From Zygaena filipendulae (taxonomy: Eukaryota > Arthropoda > Insecta > Lepidoptera > Zygaenidae): a DNA stretch of 64,000 nucleotides. Made by a program: the position numbers and the translations under genes. Positions 24,501 through 36,500 of this stretch are shown piece by piece. The stretch lies in the NCBI GenBank assembly GCA_907165275.2, contig OU015653.1, positions 4,432,001 through 4,496,000 on the forward strand, read 5' to 3'. Positions within the stretch are counted from its first letter, which is position 1. Each line of letters starts with the position of its first letter. Below the pieces are notes generated by a model. The model had not been told where the DNA came from, ran no database searches, and was given only the letters and a program-made list of their open reading frames with translations.

Positions 24501-27500
24501 TGTGTTCCACAAGGAATTGTCTCGTATATCTCAGCACAAATTGTTGCCTAAATCATTTAGAAGATTAAACCCATTCCTTGATCAGAATGGAATGTTACGT
24601 GTAGGAGGTAGACTTAGATATTCCTCATTAGGTTATGAGACTAAACATCCTTTATTATTACCATCTAAACATAGAGTAACGGAACTGATTGTTCAGAGTG
24701 TCCATCAAGAGTACTGCCACTCTGGATTACAAACCTTGCACTATCTCTTGTTACAAAGATATTGGATTTTTTGTGCTCGTAGAACAATCAAGTCGGTTAT
24801 TTGTAAGTGTTATCGTTGCTTTCGCCATAATCCATCCCCTATTCAACCATACATGGCTGACTTACCAAAGCTAAGAGTTACACAAGTGAAGGCCTTTCAA
24901 GTCGTTGGCTGCGATTTTGGTGGTCCCTTTAATGTGATTACCCGTCGTTTTAGAGGCAGCAAATCATTCAAAGCCTATGTATGTCTGTTTGTATGCTTTG
25001 CCACGCGGGCACTTCATATAGAACTTGTTTCTGATCTCTCAACTGATGCCTTTTTGGCTGCTTTACGCCGTTTCATTGCCAGACGTGGCCGATGTAACGT
25101 TATTCACACTGATTGTGGTACCAATTTTCGGGGAGCTAGTAACCATTTATCGCAACTCATGAGTAACGCTTGTGCTGAGGAACACATAGATTTTAAATTT
25201 AACCCTCCTAGCTCTCCTCATTTTGGAGGAATATTTGAAGCAGGTATCAAATCCGTAAAAACCCATTTGTATCGCGTTATAGGCGCTCAAGTATTAACAT
25301 TTGAAGAACTTTATACTTTGCTTACTCAGATAGAAGCATTGCTGAATTCAAGACCATTGTGTCAAGTTAGTTCCGATCCTGAGGATGATATCGATGTACT
25401 TACCCCTGGTCACTTCTTGACACTTGCACCTTTAACGGCTCTTCCAGAACCCAATTATCAGAACATAAATATAAATCGCCTCGATAGATGGCAATTATTA
25501 CAACGCCTACATCAGGATTTCTGGGCAAAGTGGCACCATGAATATTTAAACACCCTCACCCAACGTTCGAAATGGACGAAATCTGCTGATGCCGTGAAAG
25601 TTGGCACTGTCGTTATCATCAAAGACGAGCTTACTAGCCCATTAAAATGGCGTTATGGTCGAATCGAGGAGTTACATCCTGGTCCTGATGGGATTGTTAG
25701 AGTAGTCACAGTGCGAACTTCCACTGGAACATATAAACGACCCCTAGTTAAATTGTGTCCTGTACCCACTGCTTCAACATAACTTCTATATTCTTATCAT
25801 ATATATTATCCTCATCTATCTATCTATTTATCTATACTTCTGTTATCCATATCACCATTTATTTATCTTCCATATGTATTGTATCATAATAACCTTTGTA
25901 CTCAATGTATCTATCCTATCTCTAGATTTTTGGAAATATGTCCTCATATTTCGCACCGGGGGGGAGAATGTTAAGAAACGGTTGCAATGGAATCCATATT
26001 TCTTGTTCGATCTTTGTATCTAGTCAAAATTATTACTGGTCACATAGTCTTGCATCCCCTTTGCCTCACGTGTAACAAAATAAAAAAAAAAAAAAAAATG
26101 AATGAAGCATAATCTTCCACTAATCTGTGACACATTTCGAGAACGTTCGTTGGAACTGTCGCATCAAGCCTCAATCAAGCAACCAAATAAGCAGAAGCTT
26201 CTTCTTGCGTCGCATTTTAATAACCATCAAGTACCTAGCCGGCGCCGGCAGAAGATCATCATCATCATCAAATTCATCAACTGCACGTGAGTCAAATCTC
26301 TTAACATAAATTATATTGTGACCTAGTATTGGTATAATTTTTCAGCAGCGGAAATAGCGTACAGACGGACGTGACCGACCTACAGTTATACAGTCCACTG
26401 TCTTCATCCTCTTTTAAATTCCTAACATATTTACATAGGATGAAAACCACTATGGCCGGGTGATTTTCGCACACAAAACTATTCATCACGCACAAAACGT
26501 AGAGAAATGTATTCAACGCTTTATGGTTATGTTTTTTCTTAGTCACTGTTTTGAAAATTTACAGTTTTGGGAATATTGTGGTAAGGAAAGGCAGCAAAAG
26601 AAGTTTTGGCCAAGTTAACTTGCTCTAACTTCCTTTGTAACGGTAGCGCGCCTACATGTGATATACCAGCTATAGGCCGCTGCGTACGTAACGGGTTTTT
26701 TTTATATGGACGGGACGGGACGGGAAGTTTCGGAAATAATATCGTTTCATACAAAATGTATATGAAAGAATATAATAATATGTCACGGGATCGTGGCACT
26801 CACAGGGCGGGAAAAATGTCGTCGCCGACGATGTTTAGCTCGTCCCGTTTCGCGCGTGCTCCGTCCCGTGGTTATGCTATGTATGTACAGTCACTCCGTT
26901 CGTTCGGTAGAGAGAAGTAGTGACGCTTTGACGATGCAAGTATCATGCGTTTACACCACGTTTCCGTTTTGAACGAGGCAGTCACGTCTCCGTCCCGTTC
27001 ACGTCCCGGCCGAGGTATTATCTTGTACACTGCAGGCGGGCCAGCTTGTGTGCACGCGTGCCGTGCATATGGCGTACGACTCGGGCCGATACGGCGAGCG
27101 GCAGTTTCAATGGGTATGAATGATGACAAGGTATAAAAATAAAAATTCTATTTAGTCCGTCTTGTAGATATCTAATAAGTAAAAAATAACAGACACGTAT
27201 TTTTTGCTTCATCAAATAATTGAAAAAATACTGAGATATAACACATTACAGTTCGGGGTGGGGGCTCGTGACGTCAAAGTATAAAGTCACGTAGGCGTGA
27301 CGTCACACGAAATTTCAAATCAATGTATCGCCGTTATTTTATGATTACGTAAAAATAGGAAAAATACGCGTCCAGTATTTTTTTATTAATCTACAAAGAC
27401 GGTTCGCCGTGGACTGTTCACAATTTATGACATTTATAATTACTAATTAAGGTAAATAAAGTAGACCCTGATCTTGTTTTTAATGTTTACGTAATCCTTG

Positions 27501-30500
27501 GCCAGACACAAGATTTTCCTAGTTACGAGGCTTGATAAGTTGTTGTTGTTAACCTTGTCACCACACTTAAAATTAATGTTTGAGTATAAAACAAAGAATA
27601 CAGAATATATGTATAAAGAAGCGACACTCCGCGTCTCACCAATTTCATGCCTCCTCATCCCTCGCAATACCTCGCGAAAGTTTCTTGCTAAATCCCGAGT
27701 AAAGTTCGACACAATATGTAGAATCTACATTATTTTGACATTACTATTCACTGACAGCTGACAGTTACTCTCAATGACAGTCAGCTCGCTGTCAACCTTA
27801 CGATACGCACACACGCACAATACGTATACGTCCAAGCCGGCCATCTTTACTTGTGGGAATACTTTCCCGTTGTATCAGTTTATTCGTATGGAGTGTCACC
27901 GGGCTGGTAGAAAATACACTTATAGATCCTTTACTTACAGTAAATTAGACCTAATGTCAATAATGCAGCATTTATCTTGGCACATCAGTGACAAGAAATC
28001 GGCCCGACTGATCCGCGGTGCAATTTCATTGAATAAAACGTCCATTGGTATTTCCACTTTATCCTAAAAACAGAACGAAGCGTTAAAATCTCTTTTGAAT
28101 ATTGTTATCTCTAGGATAGGTATATTTAAAATCATTTTTCTCACCATATCGTTTTTAACATCAGATTTGTTTGTGAATCTTCTGTAACTTATGCTTGGAG
28201 GTGAACTGCGGCACATTTCAATTGACGCCTGCAACATTAGTACGGTTTAAGTATACCCGATACAATAGGGAATTTTAGTGTTTATTTTTTATTATTATTT
28301 TATAAACCTGTATGTTAACCTTTATTACCTATAATAGTACGGGAGATACCGATGCTAATTCGGTAGTCACTCGAGCGTCGTTGGGACCTATTGGGTTTTG
28401 AAGATTAGGAGATATAAACAAAATAAGGTTATATGATATTTTTTCATTCACCGGTGGGTTTAGCTTCTACAGGCTTTCAAAAATGTAAAAAAAAATAGTA
28501 AAATGGAAATACTCGAGCGCGTCAGATATTGAAGTTTAGATACTCCAAGGTGTCTCTGATATCGAAAATATATTCATCTGCCGATTTGCGTGGTGGGGGT
28601 GGCCATCCGGAAGGGGAGAAAATGAAAAAAAAAAAATTTACTCGAGCGCGTCAGATATTCAAAGGGGATGTTAAGTGAGCCTTAAAAATGCACCCCTTCG
28701 AAAATCTGCCGATTTGGAGGTGACGCAAGGTAGTAGCGAATTTTTGAAAATGCAAAAAAAAATCTCAATTTTGAAATACTCGAGCGTGTCAGATTATTTT
28801 ACAGAAGGTTCAGCTTGCAGTCCAAGTTATGTTGGCTTAAAATCTGACAATAATTTTGAGGGATATTATTAATCTGACTGCTAGAAACAAAAATTATGAT
28901 TAATTTTAAATTTTTTTTATTTCTGACGTAAGTTTAATAACTTTATGAGCTATTTCTTGTTCACAAAAAACACACTTTATATTTCTATGAAATATGTAAA
29001 ATCTCCCAAAATATTATTAACTTTAAAGCAAAAACAAGTCAGAGCGTTTTACATATAATAACATGAACGCGTTGTTTTGTGATGAGCTTTATTATATAAT
29101 ATATATATAATTACATTAAAGTGAAAGGTTATAGGTGAACCTATAGTTTGATGTAATACTTACCTTAACTTATTTTAATATGTATTTTAACCGACCAAAA
29201 AAAGTTATAATTCGACACGTTTAGCGCCGTGATATACTATGATGACGTTGGCGACGGAAAGTAGTGTGAGGACGGTGCGAGAGAGTGAGAGATAGAGAAA
29301 AAGTAAAAGGGAAAGAAAGACAGAGATATGAATAGGTACATGTTTCACTGCAGCTGCTCGTTCGATTCGAAGACGATTTTTGTTTCTTCGGCTTATGAAA
29401 ATCGGCAGATTTTATTTTTCCCGCTATCCTTGAGTTATTTACTTTAAAATAAAAAATAAATCAACTGCGCTCGAGAATGTCGAAGTTGCGTTTTTTTTTG
29501 CAAGTTTGTGATCCTCTAACTCCCTTACGTCACGTTCAAATGGTCAGATTATTCATATACATACTTCTCCCTATGTAATTAACCCACCATATCTTAATCT
29601 GACGCGCTCGAGTATTTCGAGTTATCGATTTTTTTTTACTAATCTGATCGGTTATTCTAGACGCACCCACCAGTGTAGAGGGCCTATATTTGGTGGAGGT
29701 ACTGAACATGGTGCAAGGTACCCCCCTTATGTTCATCTGACGCGCTTTAGCTAATCCACAAATCCCCTCTTGGCGGTCCGTACTATAACCTTTAGTAACC
29801 TTTATATATTAGTAGTATAATAGCATTATTCTGTTACAAATATCTTTTGTACTTTCAGAGATATGATTTTGTTCAAGTTAGACAAGGACAGCGCTAGTTA
29901 CGTCACTCGGCTTGTAGCGCCCTACAACCGCTATAAAAAATTCCTTTTTAGAAAGAGACAGACATAGTCAAAGTTAAACAGTTTATAACTATTTGATTTT
30001 TTAATCAAATCTATTGATTTTGTCGCTTATGTTATGCTTATCCATGATATTTTCAAGTGTTGGATATCAACATTCCAACAACAGTGAAATAGCCTATTGA
30101 AAGTCTAGGATTTGTAACGAGGCATGCGCGTCATGTGATGTGTTCAGATATGGGCTATTATGTAACTTTTGTTTTTATAATTTTTCGGTTTCAATCAAAA
30201 GCATAGCGCCTACAACGTGTCTATATCTATATCATATAACCAGTCAAAATATGTGAAATAGTCTAAATGACGTACACAGTCTAAATTATTTACCTAGTCT
30301 AAATGATAAAACCAGCTTAAATGATTTTACCTAGTCTAGGATGTTGTCATTTTATTAAATGTATATGTCCGTGACTCACTGACTATAGGCATGAAATCTT
30401 GAAAACTGCTTGACTATTTACACTGTTTATACATAGCTCTTTGGCAGAGATAGGAGCCGTCAGCTAAGAACGGATTTCGCGGAGTTCCCGCGGGAACTCC

Positions 30501-33500
30501 CAAATTAGCGCGGGTGAAACCGCAGGGAACAGCTAAAATCTATATAAATAAAAATGAACTGACAAAATGTATGTGATCGCATGACTTCCAAACGACTGCA
30601 CCAAATTGGATAATTTTTTTTTTATTGTGTTCGTTATTGTCAAGACAAGGTTTGTATAAAAGTTTGGAGTTTCTGCGGGAGTTCCGAAACCAACGCGGGT
30701 GAATCACCGAAACGGTTGGACCGATTTTGACGGGACTTTCAATGTAATTAGCTGATGTTTAAGGAGTAAATTAGGGTAGGTACTTTGGAGTTTCTGCGGA
30801 AATGACGCGGGTGAAATCGCGGGGCACAGCAATCTATATAATGTCCTGAATGACTGATGGATCAACGCACAGCCTAAACCGCTGATCGTAGAGACCTGAA
30901 ACTTGGAGGGTGTGTTTTTTGTATGACGTAGGCATCCGATAAGAAAGGATTTTTAAAAATTCAACCCCTGAGAGGATGAAAAGGGGTTCAAAATTTGTAT
31001 GGAACAATTCCGCGGGAACTTCGAAATTATCTCGGGTGAAACCGTGCCGGACAGCTAGTTACAATATAAAATCTACTTTTAAGTACCTTGACGCACTCCC
31101 CGATGTCGATTTCGGGCAGATCCGAGAACAGCAGGATGCACTCGTTGAAGCCCGACGCGAGGAGCGTGTCGCGCAGCTGGCGCAGTATCGCCACGCCCAT
31201 GAACAGGGGCAGCGCGCCGCCCTCCACCAGCATGGCGTCCCACAAGTGCACGATCTTGTGCAGCGGGAACACGTCTGGCCACGTCGGGACAACAGTCAAG
31301 TTGTTTTATATGAGGAAGGTAAATAATAATAATAATAACCCACTTCACAACACACAGATCTATTTGATCCCACAGTAAGCTATTATTAGCTTGTGTCGTG
31401 GAAACCAAGCAACACGTGGTAACTATACATACACTACATAGAATTACATAATTTCTTTTCGTTTTTTTTATTCACAATATAACCAAAAACAAGTACAGTA
31501 TAGCGTAGCGTAAGTAATTCGATACTTATATATAAATTATATATTATACTATCCATAAAATATATCCTTACTATTATAAATGCGAAACTAAGTTTGTTTA
31601 TTTGTTTGTTACGCTTTCACGCCTCAACGGCTCAGCGGATCATCATGAAATTTTGCATAAACGTTTTCAGGGATACAGAGAAGGACATAGGGTACTTTTT
31701 ATCCCGGAATTACCGCGGAAATTCTGAAATTAGCGAAGGTAAAACTACATTACATTTTGCATACTACACGTTATCTGGGGCACAGAAAAGGATACAGAGT
31801 ACTTTTATCCCGGAATTCCCACGCGCGTTTAAACACGCCTACACTATAAAGTGAAGAACCCCGTGTTCATCACACGAAGTTCATCCCCCGGGAATCGAAC
31901 CCGGAACCTCTTGATTAGCGGGTAGGCGTCGCCTACTGCGCCAATCGGGTCGTCAAAATGTTCCGTAACACATAACGACGAGGGCCTGAAGATGGATCCG
32001 GTATATTGCCACTGGAACTTTCTAATGGGAATTGCAAATGATGTTGATGTTTGGCATTGTATGTTTTGTTCTCATGAGTACAAAAGTTTATTAAAAAACC
32101 CGTTTAAAAAAAATCGTCATTTATTTAACGTAATAAATTATAGTTTAATTATTTTTTTAAATTACTAGAGGCATCCCACGGTTCCATTCTCATTAATTTC
32201 GGAGTTACCGTAGGAGTTTCGGGACAAAAGAACCCAATGTCCTTCTCTTTATGTGACAAGTGACAACGTGTATGCAAAATTTCGTGATATTCGTTCGAAC
32301 GTGAAAGTTAGAAAAAGCGTAACAAACAAACAGAACACACATTTACACACAGACACAAAAAACTCACATTCGCATTTACAATAGTAAGGATGTACGTATA
32401 TTCGCAGGAAGGATGCTTTCAACTTACGTGAGAACATAGTAAGGAACCACGGTATGGCGAACAACTCGGGCACAAAGTTGATCTCGTGCAAGTGCGTCGC
32501 CAGCTCGGGCTCGTGGTACGCGGTCATCTGCCAGAACTTCGCCAGGTACTCCTTTATCACGGCGCTGTTGTCCTTCAGGAAGAATTCATGCAGGAATTTC
32601 GGCACGAAAGCGGACAAACACGCAAAGGCACGCGCTGCAACAATTTTTTTTTAATTAAAATTGAATTGTCGGGGCTAAAAATGCAATCAAAATAGCCCGT
32701 ATGTATTTGGATCAACAAAAAATAATAATACGAAGAAGTTTGTCAGGATAGGGTGATAGGAAGGGGTCCTATGACCTCCAGCTAGCTCGTTATTGAATAA
32801 ATCAAATGTTGTAAAAGAAATAGTCATTTATTTTAGGATCACAACGAAAAGTCATATAATAATAATAAGCCTTTATTCATTTCTCAGCAATATAACATTT
32901 TATAAACCAAAAAACAACAAATTATTATTTTTTTAGTTATTTTTACGTATATTTTTATAAGCAGTAATAAGAATAGTAATTTTTATCTGACCAGACCGAT
33001 ATCTAAGAATGGAGTGACAATATAAACAAAAACATAGAAAACACACGATTTGAATTTAAAATAAGGAATGACAAAAATGAATTTTAAAAATAAATACGTA
33101 ATAAGAATGAAGCAGGATATCGTAACGAGTGGACATACAGCCTCGTTACAATTTCTCATATGTTACAATTACCTTCATTGCAAAAGTTGAGATACAGAAA
33201 GGGCGCGGTGAGCGAGTCGAGGCCCTGCCAGTACACGTACTGTGGGTTAGTCAGCAGCCAGGCCTTCAGCAGCCGCTTGAGGGCACGGTGGCCGGCCGCG
33301 CCGCACAGCAGCCAGCAGTACTGGTGGCACCGCGGTATGTCCACGTCTATCTAGTTAGGTTAGCGCATGGTACCATCAAATAATGCTGTCCTCCAGTGGG
33401 ACCAGATTCAGCAGAATTAGGTGATTACGGCAGGCTTTTATCGGGTTTTGGTGCGCCACACACAGAAGCCGGAGGCGAAGTGAAGGCGAAGGCGTGCATT

Positions 33501-36500
33501 TTGTATAGTTTAAGTTTTTATGAAGCACTACACACACGATCCGGAGCTTCGAGTGTGTAGTTAAACGATACAAAATGCACGCCATCGCCTTTGCTTCGCC
33601 TCCGACTTCTGTGTGTAAATGGCTTTTAAAGCTACCCAAGCACTGGGTTGATTGCCTGTATTATGCCAAATTCTGCTAAATCTGGTCACACTGCTATCCT
33701 CACCAATATTATAAATGCGAAAGTTTGTATGTATAGATGTATGGATGTTTGTTACTCTCTCACGCAAAATCTACAGAATGGAATTTAATGAAACTTTACA
33801 ATAGACATCAGAATGACACATACGGTACTTTTTATCCGGGAATTCCCGCGGCAACTCTGAAGTTAACGCGGGTGAAATTGAATAAATTATTGCAGTATGC
33901 AGTACACGTTGTCTTAGGTAAAGAAAAGGACATTGTGTACTTTTATCCCGGAATTCCCACGGGAACTCTAAAATTAACGCGAGTGTACCCGCGGGCAACA
34001 GCTAGTACCTACATAAAGATGCGACACTCTCCGCCCCCTAATTTCGCGCCCTGTCACAAGGTCGAGTCTAAAGCCGATCGTCCACCGCCAACTAAACTAA
34101 GTTAGTTTAGCTTAGCTCGCATAGTTGAGCCTGTTTTTCATAGTTTGCGGTGGACGCACATGTATGAAAAACTGGCTCAACTATGCGAGCTAAGCTAAAC
34201 TAACTTAGTTTAGTTGGCGGTGGAAAATCAGCCTAAAACTGTGTGATTTGTGGAAGTTTTGATCGAAGTGTGCGTATCGTAAGGTTGACAGCGAGCTGAC
34301 AGTAACTGTCAGCTGTCAGTGAAAACTTGTCATGTCTTGTCACACTCTACATGTGACAAGTTTCCATTGCAGCAACTACCACCATAGGCGGAGAGCGTCG
34401 GTTCTTTATGTAGTATTTTCTGTATTCTTTGCTAGTACTAGATTACTAGTCACCTTATAGGCTCACCTCACCTGCCTGTCGGTGGGCGTGGGCGTCTCCT
34501 TGTCAATGCGCTCGTAGCGCTCCTCGATGTCGCCCACGACGCCCAGCAGCGCCGCCCACACCTCGCCGCGGAGCAGCGGCGGGATGTCGATCTCCGCCTC
34601 TGCTTGGATGTACGGCTTTGTGTATGGATAACCCTGGGAATCCATCACACAACGATTATTATTATTCTATTCTTTGCTATTTGATGTTATCTAGTATAAT
34701 AATTTATTCTGATTATTCTGTGTAACTTTTTAACGACTTGATAGATTGAGATCATCATTTTATCGAGACAATGGTTCACAGCTATGTTCCAAAAAGAATC
34801 TTGTAATTCCAGCATGAAACCGTGGGGAACAGGCAGTATAAAAGTAACTAGAAGCGAGTCTATACTGAAACTATATTGAAATAAATCACTGAGAGCGTTT
34901 CTCAATCACTAGTCTGCTAGTCATACTACTATGATTCTATTAATCACTAATTGAATCACATTTCACAAACAACACTAATAATAATGATATAATTTAAAAA
35001 AAAAGCAGAACTCTCGAAGCAAGCCCAACTTACATGCAACAATCTCTGGAACCAGAGCAACCTGTAGAACTGATACTCGGTGTCCCGCTCGCGTATCACC
35101 CGCGGCAGGGCGACGGCGTCGGACTCCCGCTTGCGCTCGTTCATCAGCGGGTAGAAGTCGTGCGGCGAGACGTGGGCGAGCCGCGCCCGCAGCAGCGCCA
35201 GGCTGTACTTCGCGATGCGGCGGTCGTACAGCGCGCCCGTCTTGCCGCCCACGACACCGCCGTCCAACAGGATCGCGCTGTGCATAATCTTGACATTAAT
35301 AACTAGCCGTGCCCCGCGGTTTCACCCGCGTGAGTTTCGGGAACTCTCGCAGGAAATCCCCAAAGTATTTTATTTAACAGTGAATGTCCCGTCATAATGG
35401 TTCCAACCGTTTCGGGGATTGGAACTGGTTTCCTGCGTTAATTTCGGAGTTCCCGCGGGAATTCCGGGATAAAAAGTATATGTCCTTCCTTCCTTCCTTC
35501 TCTGTAACCCTGTCAACGTGTACGCAAAAATGAATATGATTTTGCACTTGTAACTTTCACTGGACACGTTAGGCTAAAGCCACACTACAAAGAGCTTTGC
35601 TTATTGCTAAGAAACTCGTCGAGTGACTAATCCTATTGAACAAACATATTTCTGGTCACCCTAGGTAGGTGCCTAGCTAGTTGATAGTGTGGTCACCTGC
35701 AATGCACCTGTTCTAGTGAACACTGAACAGACACAGATTAGTCGCTCGGCGAGTTTCTTGGCTATTAGCAAGCTCTTTATGGTGTGGTTCTAGCCTAACT
35801 GTGTATTCATTGTTTGTACACAAATAACGCAACTTTATATCAATAGTTCAATACACGGTCGAATGAGCATTGCTTTCGTACTTTTTGCTGAGGGAATCGT
35901 CCGTCAATGGTGTCGCTTTTGAGTCAATGAATGAATGTCCGGTAAATGAATGAATGCCATGACTAAATGAGTAAGTTTACAGGGCCCTTCCTTATTCACT
36001 ATGACCGACAACATTCCTTGCCCATAACGCGCATCCCAAAAACACAATCCCAAACGCCAGATGCAAAAATATAAGAAATTTGTATTCTTTATGACAAAAG
36101 AAACGTTGTAAATGTATTTTTTTAAAGTTAAACTTCTTTGAACACGAGGGAAAAGCAATTTAAGTGGCGCCTTATCTTAATGCGATGCGTTATGGCCATA
36201 GTGAATAAGGGCCCAGATGAGCAGTGAAGAAGTTACAAAAAGAAAAATTGCACAAAAACAAAATTATAAGCATGCCATGCAAAATAACAATAAAATTTAA
36301 ATCAATGTATCCTGTGGTTAAAGCAAAATCTTTTAGAATTGTCGTGAGCAATTCACTTGGGTTATGTTAAATGGAACTCACACTGGCATAGACAATATAG
36401 GTGGACTGTTTTTAATCAAGCCATTTTTCTTCAACTCTGCATGAATATCACCACCAGCTAGCTGCCACCAATGATATAAGTACTGCAGCTTACATCCCCG

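Larger units (their letters stand above)
20796..26432 (+). mobile_element. BEL/Pao LTR retrotransposon lacking RT/RNase H, antisense in TBCK intron 11
   Basis: Two nearly identical LTRs (20796-21258 and 25969-26432, both starting TGTTAAG) flank one long open frame. A purine tract (GGGGGGGAGAA) precedes the 3' LTR. The frame encodes gag, zinc knuckles, aspartic protease and integrase, but passes straight from the first residues of the reverse transcriptase domain to the segment after RNase H. The LTR 3' boundary is uncertain by a few bases (CCTAACA or CCTAACATATTT); I see no clean target-site duplication and no sure primer-binding site. The right flank is another dispersed repeat. Near-identical LTRs mean recent insertion. 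Confidence 0.9.

Noticed and set aside
27774..28067. A 97-residue plus-strand open frame
   Set aside because: It is antisense to TBCK exon 11, whose reading (PRIS, IIDIRS) and splice sites are convincing.
31864..31951. Possible tRNA gene on the minus strand
   Set aside because: A and B boxes are good, but the 5' and 3' ends do not pair as an acceptor stem, and body sequence continues past the head. Called a SINE.
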